Origin: VXYL01 sp965243175
GTDB lineage: Bacteria > Pseudomonadota > Gammaproteobacteria > Pseudomonadales > Azotimanducaceae
Assembly (NCBI GenBank): GCA_965243175.1
Contig: OZ251532.1
Span: 3,100,001 to 3,164,000, forward strand
DNA: 64,000 nt
Direction: 5' to 3'
A program made the position numbers and the translations under genes. The stretch's first letter is position 1; each line of letters starts with the position of its first letter. Shown one piece after another: positions 40,523-48,449 of this stretch. Below the pieces are notes generated by a model, which had not been told where the DNA came from, made no database searches, and saw nothing but the letters and a program-made list of their open reading frames with translations.

Positions 40523-40720
40523 GATCCTGCGAAGGGACGGCAACAAGGACGACTTGGTCGCGTTCATGGCGGAGCGAATGCTCCCGGTGGACGAGATCGA
40601 GGCCGCCAACATCGCCCGGCCATCGGCTATCTGACGATTTCCAACGCGTTGCACTGGCGGCTTCAGTACCGTCGCGTGATCGAGCAGGCCGATGCCGTCT
40701 CTGGGGTTGCACGCCTGTAA
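40523..40720 (+). pseudogene. Frameshifted remnant after the Uma2 gene
   Basis: Two coding-like pieces in different frames: LRRDGNKDDLVAFMAERMLP to ANIARPSAI and stop (through about 40634), then IGYLTISNALHWRLQYRRVI to a TAA at about 40717-40719. One base lost around 40620 would join them. I do not recognise the protein. The pattern (acidic, then amphipathic, no signal) fits the 3' end of a decayed gene. The start of that gene is not visible. Confidence 0.45.
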
Positions 40721-40740
40721 TGTCGCGCAAGGTCGAGTTC

Positions 40741-41856
40741 CTACGCCACCCCGAAAGCCGATGCCGCGTTGTCCCAGAAGATCTTGCGGATGGTCGCTTC
40801 CGGCAGCGGCTGCTGTTCGAGATCGGCCATGCCGGCCGGCCAAGTGCCGTCGGGGTGGGGATAGTCCGTGTTGAACGTCACGTAGTCGTCGCCGACCAGG
40901 TCGCAGACCGCCGGCAAGGTCGTCTCGTCGCCGCGGCAGGCGACCAGGAAGTTGGATTTGAAGTATTCGGTTGGACGCTTCTTCAGCAGCGGATGTTCGG
41001 CGTTGCCGGAGAACTCCCAGTGCTGCTCCATGCGTTGCAGCCAGTACGGGAGCCAGCCGGCGTCGGCTTCCACGTGGACGATGCGCAGCCGCGGATGGCG
41101 TTCGACGACGCCGAACCAGATGAGGCTCATCATCGCCACCATCGCCTCGAACGGGTGGGCGATGATGTGGCCGGAGGTGTGCGTCTCCATGCGTTCGCCG
41201 AAGGACGGCAGGTAGGGCGAGCCGGAGTCGTGGATGCATACCGGCAGGCCGGTTTCCTCGATGGCCGACCACAGCGGTTCGTTCGCCTCGTGGTGCAGGT
41301 TGCGCCCGGCGATCGGGTTTGGGCGCACGTAGAAGCAGGCCGCGCCCTTGGCCGCCACCCGTCGCGCCTCCTCGATGGCGAGGGCGGTGTCCTGCACCGG
41401 CAGCATCGCCGCCATGCGCAGCCGCTGCGGGGCGTGGCCGCAGTATTCCAGGCTCCAGTCGTTGTAGGCGCGGCACACCGCGGCGAGCAGCTCCGGGTCG
41501 TCGAACTCGCGGCCGAGCATCTGGCCGCCGACGGTGGGGTAGAGCACTTGCGCGTCCACGCCGTGTTCGTCCATGTCGCGCACCCGCGCGCTCGGCTTGA
41601 ACCCTTCCGCGCGGCTCTTCTCGTGCTTCTCCATGCCCCTTGCCGCCGCTTCGAGGAACTCCTTGGAATGCATGGGATAGTTGCCGTCCTGCTTGGTGAT
41701 CGGCTCGCCTTCCGCGCACATGCCAGCGCGACCGTTGCCCATGTCGGCAATGCGCGGAGCGCGGTCCGCGAAGACGGGATCGATGTAGTCCGCCCAGATG
41801 TTCGGCGGCTCCATCTGATGCGAGTCCGTGTCGATGATCCGATAGCCGTTGCGCAT
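40741..41856 (-). CDS. Amidohydrolase-2 family metal-dependent hydrolase
   Basis: A 371-residue TIM-barrel protein of the amidohydrolase_2 (ACMSD-like) type. The N-terminal RIIDTDSHQMEPP (residues 6-18) gives the metal-binding D-x-x-x-H start. SARVRDMDEHGVDAQVLYPT, GLPVCIHDSGSPYL, RLRIVHVEADAGWLPYWLQR and FNTDYPHPDGTW are further family marks. Many relatives decarboxylate or hydrolyse aromatic ring products. The ATG has GGGGAAC about 7 bases before it. It is divergent from the FAH-like/2-hydroxyacid dehydrogenase pair. The substrate is unknown. Confidence 0.9.
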   Translation of the reverse strand: MRNGYRIIDTDSHQMEPPNIWADYIDPVFADRAPRIADMGNGRAGMCAEGEPITKQDGNYPMHSKEFLEAAARGMEKHEKSRAEGFKPSARVRDMDEHGVDAQVLYPTVGGQMLGREFDDPELLAAVCRAYNDWSLEYCGHAPQRLRMAAMLPVQDTALAIEEARRVAAKGAACFYVRPNPIAGRNLHHEANEPLWSAIEETGLPVCIHDSGSPYLPSFGERMETHTSGHIIAHPFEAMVAMMSLIWFGVVERHPRLRIVHVEADAGWLPYWLQRMEQHWEFSGNAEHPLLKKRPTEYFKSNFLVACRGDETTLPAVCDLVGDDYVTFNTDYPHPDGTWPAGMADLEQQPLPEATIRKIFWDNAASAFGVA

Positions 41857-41979
41857 CGCTTGTTCCCCAGTTCGTGTGCAGGCGAACCTACCCGCCTTGC
41901 GCTCGCGGTTCAACAAATGCACGATGGCCGCTGATTCCCGCGTGTGCTTTCGACCGGCGCGCGGGTGTGACGGGGACGT

Positions 41980-42690
41980 GTGGAAGCGAGCGTGGACGAC
42001 ATCCAAGGGACGACCGTGCCGGCCGAACTCGACGACGGCTTGCGCCGCCAACTCGCGCGTCTCGGCGAGCGCAGCATTGCGGGTTGGAAGGTCGGCCTCA
42101 CCTCCGGCAAGTCCCGCGACGCGATGGGGCAGGGTTTCCGCCCGTTCGGCTACATCCTGCGCGAGCGCGTACATCGCAGCGGCGCGGTGCTCTCCTTGGG
42201 CGGTTTCGGACGAGTCGGCGTCGAGAACGAGATGTGCTTTCGCATCGGGGCGACGCTGCGGGGCGAGGTCGAGCGAAGCGACGTCCTGGCCGCCGTCGAC
42301 GCGGTCATGCCAGCGTTCGAGATCAACGAACCGCGCCTCGGCGCGGACGCGAGCCAAGCGGATCGTCTCGCCGACAACCTCAGCCAATGGGGCATCGTCG
42401 TCGGCGAGGCGCAGCGGCTCGACTGGCGGAACTTCGATTTCTCGGCCCTCGAAGTTGCGCTGGCAAGGGATGGCGTGGTGGTGGAGACGGTGGCGGCGCA
42501 AGGCCACATCGACGACCATTTCGAGTCGATAGCCGCGCTCGCGCGCCAACTGCACCGCTTCGACCGCGCCCTGGAAGCGGGCAGCCTGGTCATCACCGGC
42601 GCCTTCGCCCGCCAGGCGGTGACCGCCGCAGCGCGCTGGGAGGGCGATTTCGGACCGGTCGTCGGCAAGGTTCGCGTGGAGTTCGCATGA
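41980..42690 (+). CDS. 2-keto-4-pentenoate hydratase/FAH-family protein
   Basis: A 236-residue protein of the FAH/2-oxopent-4-enoate hydratase class. It starts with GTG at 41980. AGWKVGLTSGKSRDAMGQGF (near residues 34-53), GVENEMCFRIGATLRGE (metal-binding Glu pair region) and GSLVITGAF are characteristic. Members hydrate or cleave short unsaturated keto acids during aromatic degradation, using Mg2+ or Mn2+. The stop overlaps the ATG of the next gene (ATGA), so it is coupled to a D-2-hydroxyacid dehydrogenase. The exact substrate is inferred only at family level. Confidence 0.85.
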   Translation: MEASVDDIQGTTVPAELDDGLRRQLARLGERSIAGWKVGLTSGKSRDAMGQGFRPFGYILRERVHRSGAVLSLGGFGRVGVENEMCFRIGATLRGEVERSDVLAAVDAVMPAFEINEPRLGADASQADRLADNLSQWGIVVGEAQRLDWRNFDFSALEVALARDGVVVETVAAQGHIDDHFESIAALARQLHRFDRALEAGSLVITGAFARQAVTAAARWEGDFGPVVGKVRVEFA

Positions 42691-43649
42691 AGATTCTGAT
42701 CATTCCCGGCCTTACGCTCCCCTCCGTGAGCGAGGCCGATCTGCAGCGCATTCGCGCGGCCGCGGTGAATGCCGAGGTGATCGTGGCCACCCCGCAGGAG
42801 GCCGAGCGCGAAGTGGTCGATGCGGACGTCGTGCTCGGCTTCGTCTCGCGGCCCATGTATCTGGCGGCGAAGAAGCTGCGCTGGGTGCATGCCATCGCGT
42901 CCGGCGTGGACGCCTTCCTCTACGACGAGTTCAGAACCGGCGAAGTGATCCTCACCAGCGAGAAGGGTCTCGTCGGCGAGCACCTGGCCGACCACGCCTT
43001 CGGCCTGCTGCTGATGCTCACGCGGCAAATCGCCACCGCGCTTCGCCTCGGCGCGGACGCCTGGAACCACCGCCCGCGGATGCGCGCCAAGGAGATCGAA
43101 CTCACCGGCGCCACGATGGGCGTGTTCGGCTTCGGCGGCACCGGCCGCGCCGTGGCGCGTCGCGCCGCGGCGTTCGGCATGAAGGTGGTGGCCCTGGACC
43201 GGGATCCGGTGCTAGGCTCCCCGGAAGTGTCCGCGGTGCTCGGCGCGGGTGGATTCGACAGCCTCTTGGCCACCTCGGACGTGCTCGCCATCTGCTGCCC
43301 GCTGACGCCGGAAACCCGTGGCAAGTTCGACGCCGCGGCCTTTCGCAAGATGAAGAACAGCGCCATCGTCGTCAACGTCACCCGTGGCGAGACGATGGTG
43401 GAGGACGACCTCGTCGCCGCCTTGGAAGCGGGCGAGATCGGCGGCGCGGCGCTCGACGTGGCGCCGCGGGAACCGTTGCCGCCGAGCAGCCGCCTGTGGT
43501 CGCTGCCGCAAGTGGCGATGACGCCGCACACGGCCGGCGCCAGCCAGTTCCGCGCCGAACGCAACCTCGCCCGCTTCGTGGAGAACCTCCGCCGCTTGCG
43601 CCGCCGCGAACCTTTGGAGGGCGTCATCGACAAGGCCCTCGGCTACTGA
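42687..43649 (+). CDS. D-2-hydroxyacid dehydrogenase
   Basis: A 320-residue NAD(P)-dependent dehydrogenase of the D-isomer-specific 2-hydroxyacid family. The Rossmann motif is MGVFGFGGTGRAVARRAAAF (near residues 139-158), and the catalytic block is CCPLTPETRGKFDAAAFRKM, then VNVTRGETMVEDDLVAALE with Arg and Glu, and TPHTAGAS with His near residue 278. It begins at ATG 42687, overlapping the FAH-like stop (ATGA). The two proteins may act on related keto/hydroxy acids. Substrate unknown. Confidence 0.92.
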   Translation: MKILIIPGLTLPSVSEADLQRIRAAAVNAEVIVATPQEAEREVVDADVVLGFVSRPMYLAAKKLRWVHAIASGVDAFLYDEFRTGEVILTSEKGLVGEHLADHAFGLLLMLTRQIATALRLGADAWNHRPRMRAKEIELTGATMGVFGFGGTGRAVARRAAAFGMKVVALDRDPVLGSPEVSAVLGAGGFDSLLATSDVLAICCPLTPETRGKFDAAAFRKMKNSAIVVNVTRGETMVEDDLVAALEAGEIGGAALDVAPREPLPPSSRLWSLPQVAMTPHTAGASQFRAERNLARFVENLRRLRRREPLEGVIDKALGY

Positions 43650-43687
43650 AGCGCTGTCTTCGCCGTTTCCCCGGCGAGTCGGCGGAT

Positions 43688-44374
43688 TCAGAACGCCAGC
43701 CGAAAGCCCACCCCATGCACGGTGCGGATGGGGTCCGCGCCAGCCTCCTTGAGCTTCGCCCGCAGGCGTCGCATGTGGCTGTCGATGGTGCGGTCGCTGA
43801 CGATGCGGTGATCGTTGTAGGCGCCGTCGATCAACGCGTCGCGGCGCAGCACCTTGCCGTCGCGGCGCGCCAACGTCGTCAGCAGCCCGAACTCGGTGCG
43901 CGTCAGCTGCACCGGCTTGTCGAACAGCGTGACCGATTGCGCATCCATGTCGATGGTCATCGGGCCGACCACGATCTCGCTGTTCGGCGGCGTCGCCATC
44001 GCGTCCATGCGCCGGAAGTGCGCCTTCACCCGCGCCACCAGTTCGCGCGGGCTGAACGGCTTGGTCATGTAGTCGTCGCCGCCCACTTCGAGGCCGATGA
44101 CGCGGTCCACCTCGGCGTCCTTGGACGACAGGAACAGAATCGGTACGCGGCTGTCGCCGACCGCCCCGCTGCGCACTTCGCGGCAGACGTCCAGCCCGTC
44201 CATCTCCGGCATGAGGATGTCGAGCACCATGAGGTCCGGCGTACGCCGCTCGATGCGATTGAGCGCGTCGATGCCGTCGCGCGCTTCCGCCACTTCGAAG
44301 CCGGCGCGGCGCAGAGCGAAGCAGATCACCTCGCGGGTGTGCGAGTCGTCGTCCACCACCAGGACGTTGCGCAT
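43688..44374 (-). CDS. Orphan OmpR-family response regulator
   Basis: A 228-residue response regulator with a receiver domain (LVVDDDSHTREVICFAL, phospho-acceptor Asp in LMVLDILMPEMDGLDV, Lys in YMTKPFSPRELVARVK) and an OmpR winged helix (RTEFGLLTTLARRDGKVLRR, DRTIDSHMRRLRAKL). The start ATG 44374 gives MRNVLVVDDD; a longer frame upstream is not needed. No histidine kinase gene is next to it, so its partner lies elsewhere. It ends 38 bases from, and convergent with, the dehydrogenase gene. Confidence 0.92.
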   Translation of the reverse strand: MRNVLVVDDDSHTREVICFALRRAGFEVAEARDGIDALNRIERRTPDLMVLDILMPEMDGLDVCREVRSGAVGDSRVPILFLSSKDAEVDRVIGLEVGGDDYMTKPFSPRELVARVKAHFRRMDAMATPPNSEIVVGPMTIDMDAQSVTLFDKPVQLTRTEFGLLTTLARRDGKVLRRDALIDGAYNDHRIVSDRTIDSHMRRLRAKLKEAGADPIRTVHGVGFRLAF

Positions 44375-44513
44375 GGCCGCGGATTCTAGCGGTTCGTTCG
44401 GCACATGGGGCTGTTCCGCGCCCAAAGGCTTGATTTCTGCACAGAGCAGGCGCTTGCCCTGCACGGCTTATTCGGCGTTAATCCGCGCATCGCCCGTGTG
44501 CGCCAATCCCCGT

Positions 44514-45344
44514 GTGTACCGAATCTTGGAACCGATTTCCGACGCGGCCCGCCAACGCTTCGAGCGTGACGGCTTCGCCGTGCTCGAGCGCGTCATCGAC
44601 GATGCCACCCTCGCCATGCTGCGCGAGGAATGCGCCGTCTTCGTCGCCCGCACGGATCGCTGGCTGGAGAAGCGCGGCGTAGAGGTCTTCGGCATTACGC
44701 ATCGCGGCAAGCGCTATTTCATCGCCAACCGCTACCGCGACAGCGAGCGCTTGCGGAGCTTCCTCTTCGGCGACTTGATGCGGCGCATCACCACGGCGCT
44801 GCTCGGCGAGAGCGTCTATCTCTTCAACGAGCAGTGGGTCGTGAAGGGCGCGGAACAGGGCATGAAGTTCGCCTGGCATCAGGATTCCGGCTACGTCGCC
44901 TTCCGCGACCCCGGCAACGTCCATCGGCCCTACCTCACCTGCTGGTGCGCCTTGGACGACATGAGCCGTGCCAACGGCACCATCTCGGTGCTGCCCCACG
45001 AGCGCGTAGGCTCGCGCGGCATGGTCTTCCCGCACCGGCGCGAACCCGGCAGCAATGATCTGGTCGGCTACGAGGGCGAGGACCCCGGCGAACTGTGCGA
45101 AATGCCGGCCGGCAGCGTCGCGGTCTTCTCCAGCACCAGCCTGCATCGAAGCAGCGCCAACACCACCAATCGGCTGCGCCGCGCCTACCTCGCCCAGTAC
45201 AGCATCGAACCCATCCGTTCGTCGAACGGCGACCTGTGGGGGCAGGCCGTTCCCTTCGTGGCGAACGGGCGACTGGTCTACGACGCGGCAGCGGACGACG
45301 CCGCGCATTTGGATCGCCGAAGGGCCGCGCAGGAAGCGAAGTAG
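44514..45344 (+). CDS. Phytanoyl-CoA dioxygenase-family Fe(II)/2OG oxygenase
   Basis: About 276 residues of the PhyH type. The iron triad is FAWHQDSGYVAF (His and Asp near residues 122-124) and FSSTSLHRSSANTT (distal His near 210), with Arg in NRLRRAYLAQYS for 2-oxoglutarate. The N-terminal RFERDGFAVLERVIDD is a standard PhyH start. No ATG is available; GTG 44514 or GTG 44496 are possible starts, and neither has a good SD, so the start is uncertain. The protein is only distantly similar to the other PhyH-like protein (23788-24981). Substrate unknown. Confidence 0.85.
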   Translation: MYRILEPISDAARQRFERDGFAVLERVIDDATLAMLREECAVFVARTDRWLEKRGVEVFGITHRGKRYFIANRYRDSERLRSFLFGDLMRRITTALLGESVYLFNEQWVVKGAEQGMKFAWHQDSGYVAFRDPGNVHRPYLTCWCALDDMSRANGTISVLPHERVGSRGMVFPHRREPGSNDLVGYEGEDPGELCEMPAGSVAVFSSTSLHRSSANTTNRLRRAYLAQYSIEPIRSSNGDLWGQAVPFVANGRLVYDAAADDAAHLDRRRAAQEAK

Positions 45345-45468
45345 CAACCCGACGAGTTCTCCTCGCCGCCGGCCAGTCATGCACTTGCGTGTCGGCTGTG
45401 CGCGGAACTACCAACGTTGGCGGATCGGCAGTATGGTCGCAGCCTCATCCTGTGTTGCCGGGGCCGAC

Positions 45469-48417
45469 ATGCGCTTGGCGACCGCAGTGCTGGCGGCGTT
45501 GTTTGCGTGGTGTACGCAAGCCGCCGCGCAGCCGACTCCCTCGACGTCCGTTGGCGAGCGGCCGGGCCTCTCGGGGCATGTCGTCGAACTGGATCGCCGC
45601 CAGCTGGAACGCGCCAAGCGTGACTACGCGAATGGCCGTGTACCGCCGCCTCTGACGCTGCCCTTGCGAATCGGCCCGCAAGGCGAGTCGCAGACCGTCC
45701 TGTTCTCAAGCTGGGCCCCGGCGCTCAATGGCTTCTCGCTCTCCGGAACGCTCCAAGGCGACCCGGCGAGCCTGGTGGTGTTCGTCGTCGATGGCGCCAC
45801 GGTCATGGGTACGGTGTGGACGCGGGGATGGCTATTTTCGATCCGGCCCGACGGCCGCGGCGCCTACCGCGTCGAACCGATGCCGGCGCCCGTTCTGAAC
45901 GAACCGCGCCAACTGCCCCTTGGTGATGTGCAGGCCACGACGGAGGACGGCGACGACGGCGATCCCGTGGACATCTTCGTTCTCTGGTCGCGCCAGAGCC
46001 GTCTCAACAGGTTCGCGCTGGACGAACTGCAGGCGCTGGCGAGCAGAATGGTCGCGGTTACCAACGCGATTCTCGCCGACAGCGGGTCGTCCGCAAGGCT
46101 CAACCTGGTCGGCGCGACGGAATACGCGGTCGGCGCCGAAGACAAGGAAGAAGCGCGGCAGGACTTGCAGAACTCGCGCGTGGTTGAAGACCTGCGAACC
46201 AGCTACGCCGCCGACCTCGTACACCTCATAGGCACCGAGTTCGATGGCGGCATCGCCAAGGTGCGCTCTTGGATATCGGTCAGCCAGACGCACGATCTGG
46301 TGTTCGCCCACGAAGTTGGCCACAACCTGGGCCTGCTCCACGACCGCTACGAGGAGGCGAAGGAGAACACTGACCTCACCGGCTTCGGCTACGGCTACGT
46401 CAACGCGAGAGCGTTCGATGCGGGTGCGCCGGAATCGTGGCGATGGCGCACCATCATGGCCTACAACGACGAATGTTCGGAACGCGGCGGCTTCCACTGC
46501 CAGCTGCTGCCGAGGTTCTCCAATCCCCGCCAGGTCTGGCGCAACCACGCGATGGGCGTGTGGAACGAAGCGGACGGTCGCCGCGCCATCGACGCCTTCG
46601 CCGACACCGCGGCGAACTGGCGGCAATCCGACACCCGTTGCGAGTTCACCCTCTCCCGCGAGCTGGTGGACGTGCCGCCGGCAGGCGGCAACGCCACCGT
46701 CGAAGTCGACGTGCGCGTACCCAAGGGCGCGAGTTGCCGATGGGACGCAACCACTGGCGACTCCTTCCTCTCGCTGCGCAGGTTCAGCGACAAGGTGATC
46801 ATCCGTGCGGCCCGCCACGTCGCCCGCGGCAGCAGAGTGCGCGAAGGGCTCGTCTCCATCGCCGGCAAGCCAGTGCTCGTGCGCCAGCGCGAGTCGCTCG
46901 AACTCTCCTTCGACGTGGACGGGACCGCAAGCGTCCGCGAAGGCGAAACGGTGGCGCTGCCGGTGGTTCTGAGCCGAGCGCGCGACGTGCCGACCTCTTT
47001 CCGCTGGAGCGTCGAGCGGCATTCCGAGCGTTCGCTGCCCGCTGCCGACGAGGGCGACTACGCCGTTCGCCGTGGCGTCGGCCAGCTGCCGGCCGGCGTT
47101 ACCGCCACGAGCATCGAGATACCGATACGCGACGACGACGCCATCGAACCGCCCCGCGAGTGGTTCGATGTGCGTCTGTCGCTGAACGAGAGCGGCCCGG
47201 AAACACCGGCGTTGGGCGACTTCGTGGCGTCCGTGGTCGTCCTCGAAGGCGTCTGCGACCGTTCGCCGGCCGTCGAGGCCGCCTTGACGCCGGCGCGCGG
47301 GGATTGCTCTGCGGCCACCGCGCACACGCTTTCGTCCCGCCGATCCCTGCGCTTGCGCGGCCGCGGCATCGACGCACTGCGCCGGGACGACCTGCTCGGC
47401 ATGGAGAACCTGCGCGTCTTGGACTTGAGCGGCAACGAACTGGCGACGCTGCCGCCCGGCGTGTTCCGCGAGAACGGCGAACTGCAAGCGATTTCCGTGG
47501 CGGAGAACCGCTTCGAATCGTTCGCCGCGGAGCCGCTGCCGGCGCTGCTGGAACTCGACCTCTCCGGCAACGCGATCGAGACCCTGCCAAGCGACTGGCT
47601 TGGCCCGCGCTGGCCCCGCCTCCGCGACTTGCGCCTTGGCCGCAACGCCATCGCGGAGTTGCCGCCGGGCTTCTTCCGAACGGACGCGAATCTGCGCTCC
47701 GTCTGGCTCGACGGCAACCCCGGCGCACCGTTCGCGTTGCGGGTCGCGTTGCGCCGCACCGATGGCGATCCGTGGGCTGCCGGCCCCGTGGCTCGCCTGC
47801 GGGCGCATGTGCGAGAGGGCGCTCCTTTCCCCATCGACGTGGCGCTCTCCGCACCCGGCGGCAAGTTGACGCTCGCCAGCGGCGCGCCGGCCGAACGGCT
47901 CGCCATCGCCGCTGGGCAAGTCGAGAGCGCGGCGTTCCGAGCGGAGAGGACCGCCGGCGGCTTGCGGATCGATGTGGATGCCCGTAGCAGACCGCCCCGG
48001 TGCTACGCCGGCGAGGGCGCCTGCTGGCGCGGCATCGAAGTCGCTGCCGAGCCGCTCGTGCTGTTCGTGCGTTCGCCGCGTCCGCTTGCCTTGCCTGCTC
48101 CGGCGTCGCTCTTCGGCGAAGACCTGCGCTTGCCCTTGGCGTCGCTGATCGCCGAAGGCGACGAGCCACTGTCCTGGTCCGCGGTCTCCAGCGACGACGC
48201 CTTGGCCTCCGCGCAGCTGCTCGACGGCCACCTGCTGGTGCAGCCCCAGGTCGGCGTGGAGGGCGTCGTGCAGGTGACGGTCACCGCGACGGATGCCCTC
48301 GGTCAGCGCGCCTCGGTGGTGCTCGACGTCGCGGTGGAGTTCCATTGGCCGAAGCCCGCGTGGCGCGTAACCATCGGTTCGCCCGGCAGCGGGTCGGGGG
48401 AGAGCGAGGACGACTGA
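45469..48417 (+). CDS. Secreted metzincin-type metalloprotease with BACON-like, Calx-beta-like and LRR segments
   Basis: A 982-residue exported protein. Residues 1-21 (MRLATAVLAALFAWCTQAAA) are a signal peptide. Around residues 276-290, FAHEVGHNLGLLHDRY is the metzincin zinc site (HExxHxxGxxHD). The Met-turn is likely RTIMAYNDE, 45 residues later. Next is a BACON-like region (residues about 390-475, ending VSIAGKPVLVRQRES), a Calx-beta-like region (LSFDVDGTASVREGETVALP to RDDDAIEPP), then four or more leucine-rich repeats (residues about 640-760: LRVLDLSGNELATLPPGVF and LRDLRLGRNAIAELPPGFF). The C-terminal part is not recognised. The combination suggests a surface or secreted protease with binding domains. 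It has no ribosomal neighbour genes of known role. Confidence 0.88.
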   Translation: MRLATAVLAALFAWCTQAAAQPTPSTSVGERPGLSGHVVELDRRQLERAKRDYANGRVPPPLTLPLRIGPQGESQTVLFSSWAPALNGFSLSGTLQGDPASLVVFVVDGATVMGTVWTRGWLFSIRPDGRGAYRVEPMPAPVLNEPRQLPLGDVQATTEDGDDGDPVDIFVLWSRQSRLNRFALDELQALASRMVAVTNAILADSGSSARLNLVGATEYAVGAEDKEEARQDLQNSRVVEDLRTSYAADLVHLIGTEFDGGIAKVRSWISVSQTHDLVFAHEVGHNLGLLHDRYEEAKENTDLTGFGYGYVNARAFDAGAPESWRWRTIMAYNDECSERGGFHCQLLPRFSNPRQVWRNHAMGVWNEADGRRAIDAFADTAANWRQSDTRCEFTLSRELVDVPPAGGNATVEVDVRVPKGASCRWDATTGDSFLSLRRFSDKVIIRAARHVARGSRVREGLVSIAGKPVLVRQRESLELSFDVDGTASVREGETVALPVVLSRARDVPTSFRWSVERHSERSLPAADEGDYAVRRGVGQLPAGVTATSIEIPIRDDDAIEPPREWFDVRLSLNESGPETPALGDFVASVVVLEGVCDRSPAVEAALTPARGDCSAATAHTLSSRRSLRLRGRGIDALRRDDLLGMENLRVLDLSGNELATLPPGVFRENGELQAISVAENRFESFAAEPLPALLELDLSGNAIETLPSDWLGPRWPRLRDLRLGRNAIAELPPGFFRTDANLRSVWLDGNPGAPFALRVALRRTDGDPWAAGPVARLRAHVREGAPFPIDVALSAPGGKLTLASGAPAERLAIAAGQVESAAFRAERTAGGLRIDVDARSRPPRCYAGEGACWRGIEVAAEPLVLFVRSPRPLALPAPASLFGEDLRLPLASLIAEGDEPLSWSAVSSDDALASAQLLDGHLLVQPQVGVEGVVQVTVTATDALGQRASVVLDVAVEFHWPKPAWRVTIGSPGSGSGESEDD

Positions 48418-48421
48418 AGAG

Positions 48422-48438
48422 CGTTGCGAGCGGCAACG
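48422..48438. terminator. Hairpin between the metzincin gene and aroA (convergent)
   Basis: CGTTGC and GCAACG pair around a five-base loop (48428-48432), in the 32-base gap between two convergent stops. No U-tract. It is a candidate bidirectional terminator by position only. Confidence 0.35.
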
Positions 48439-48449
48439 ATGCACCGCGC

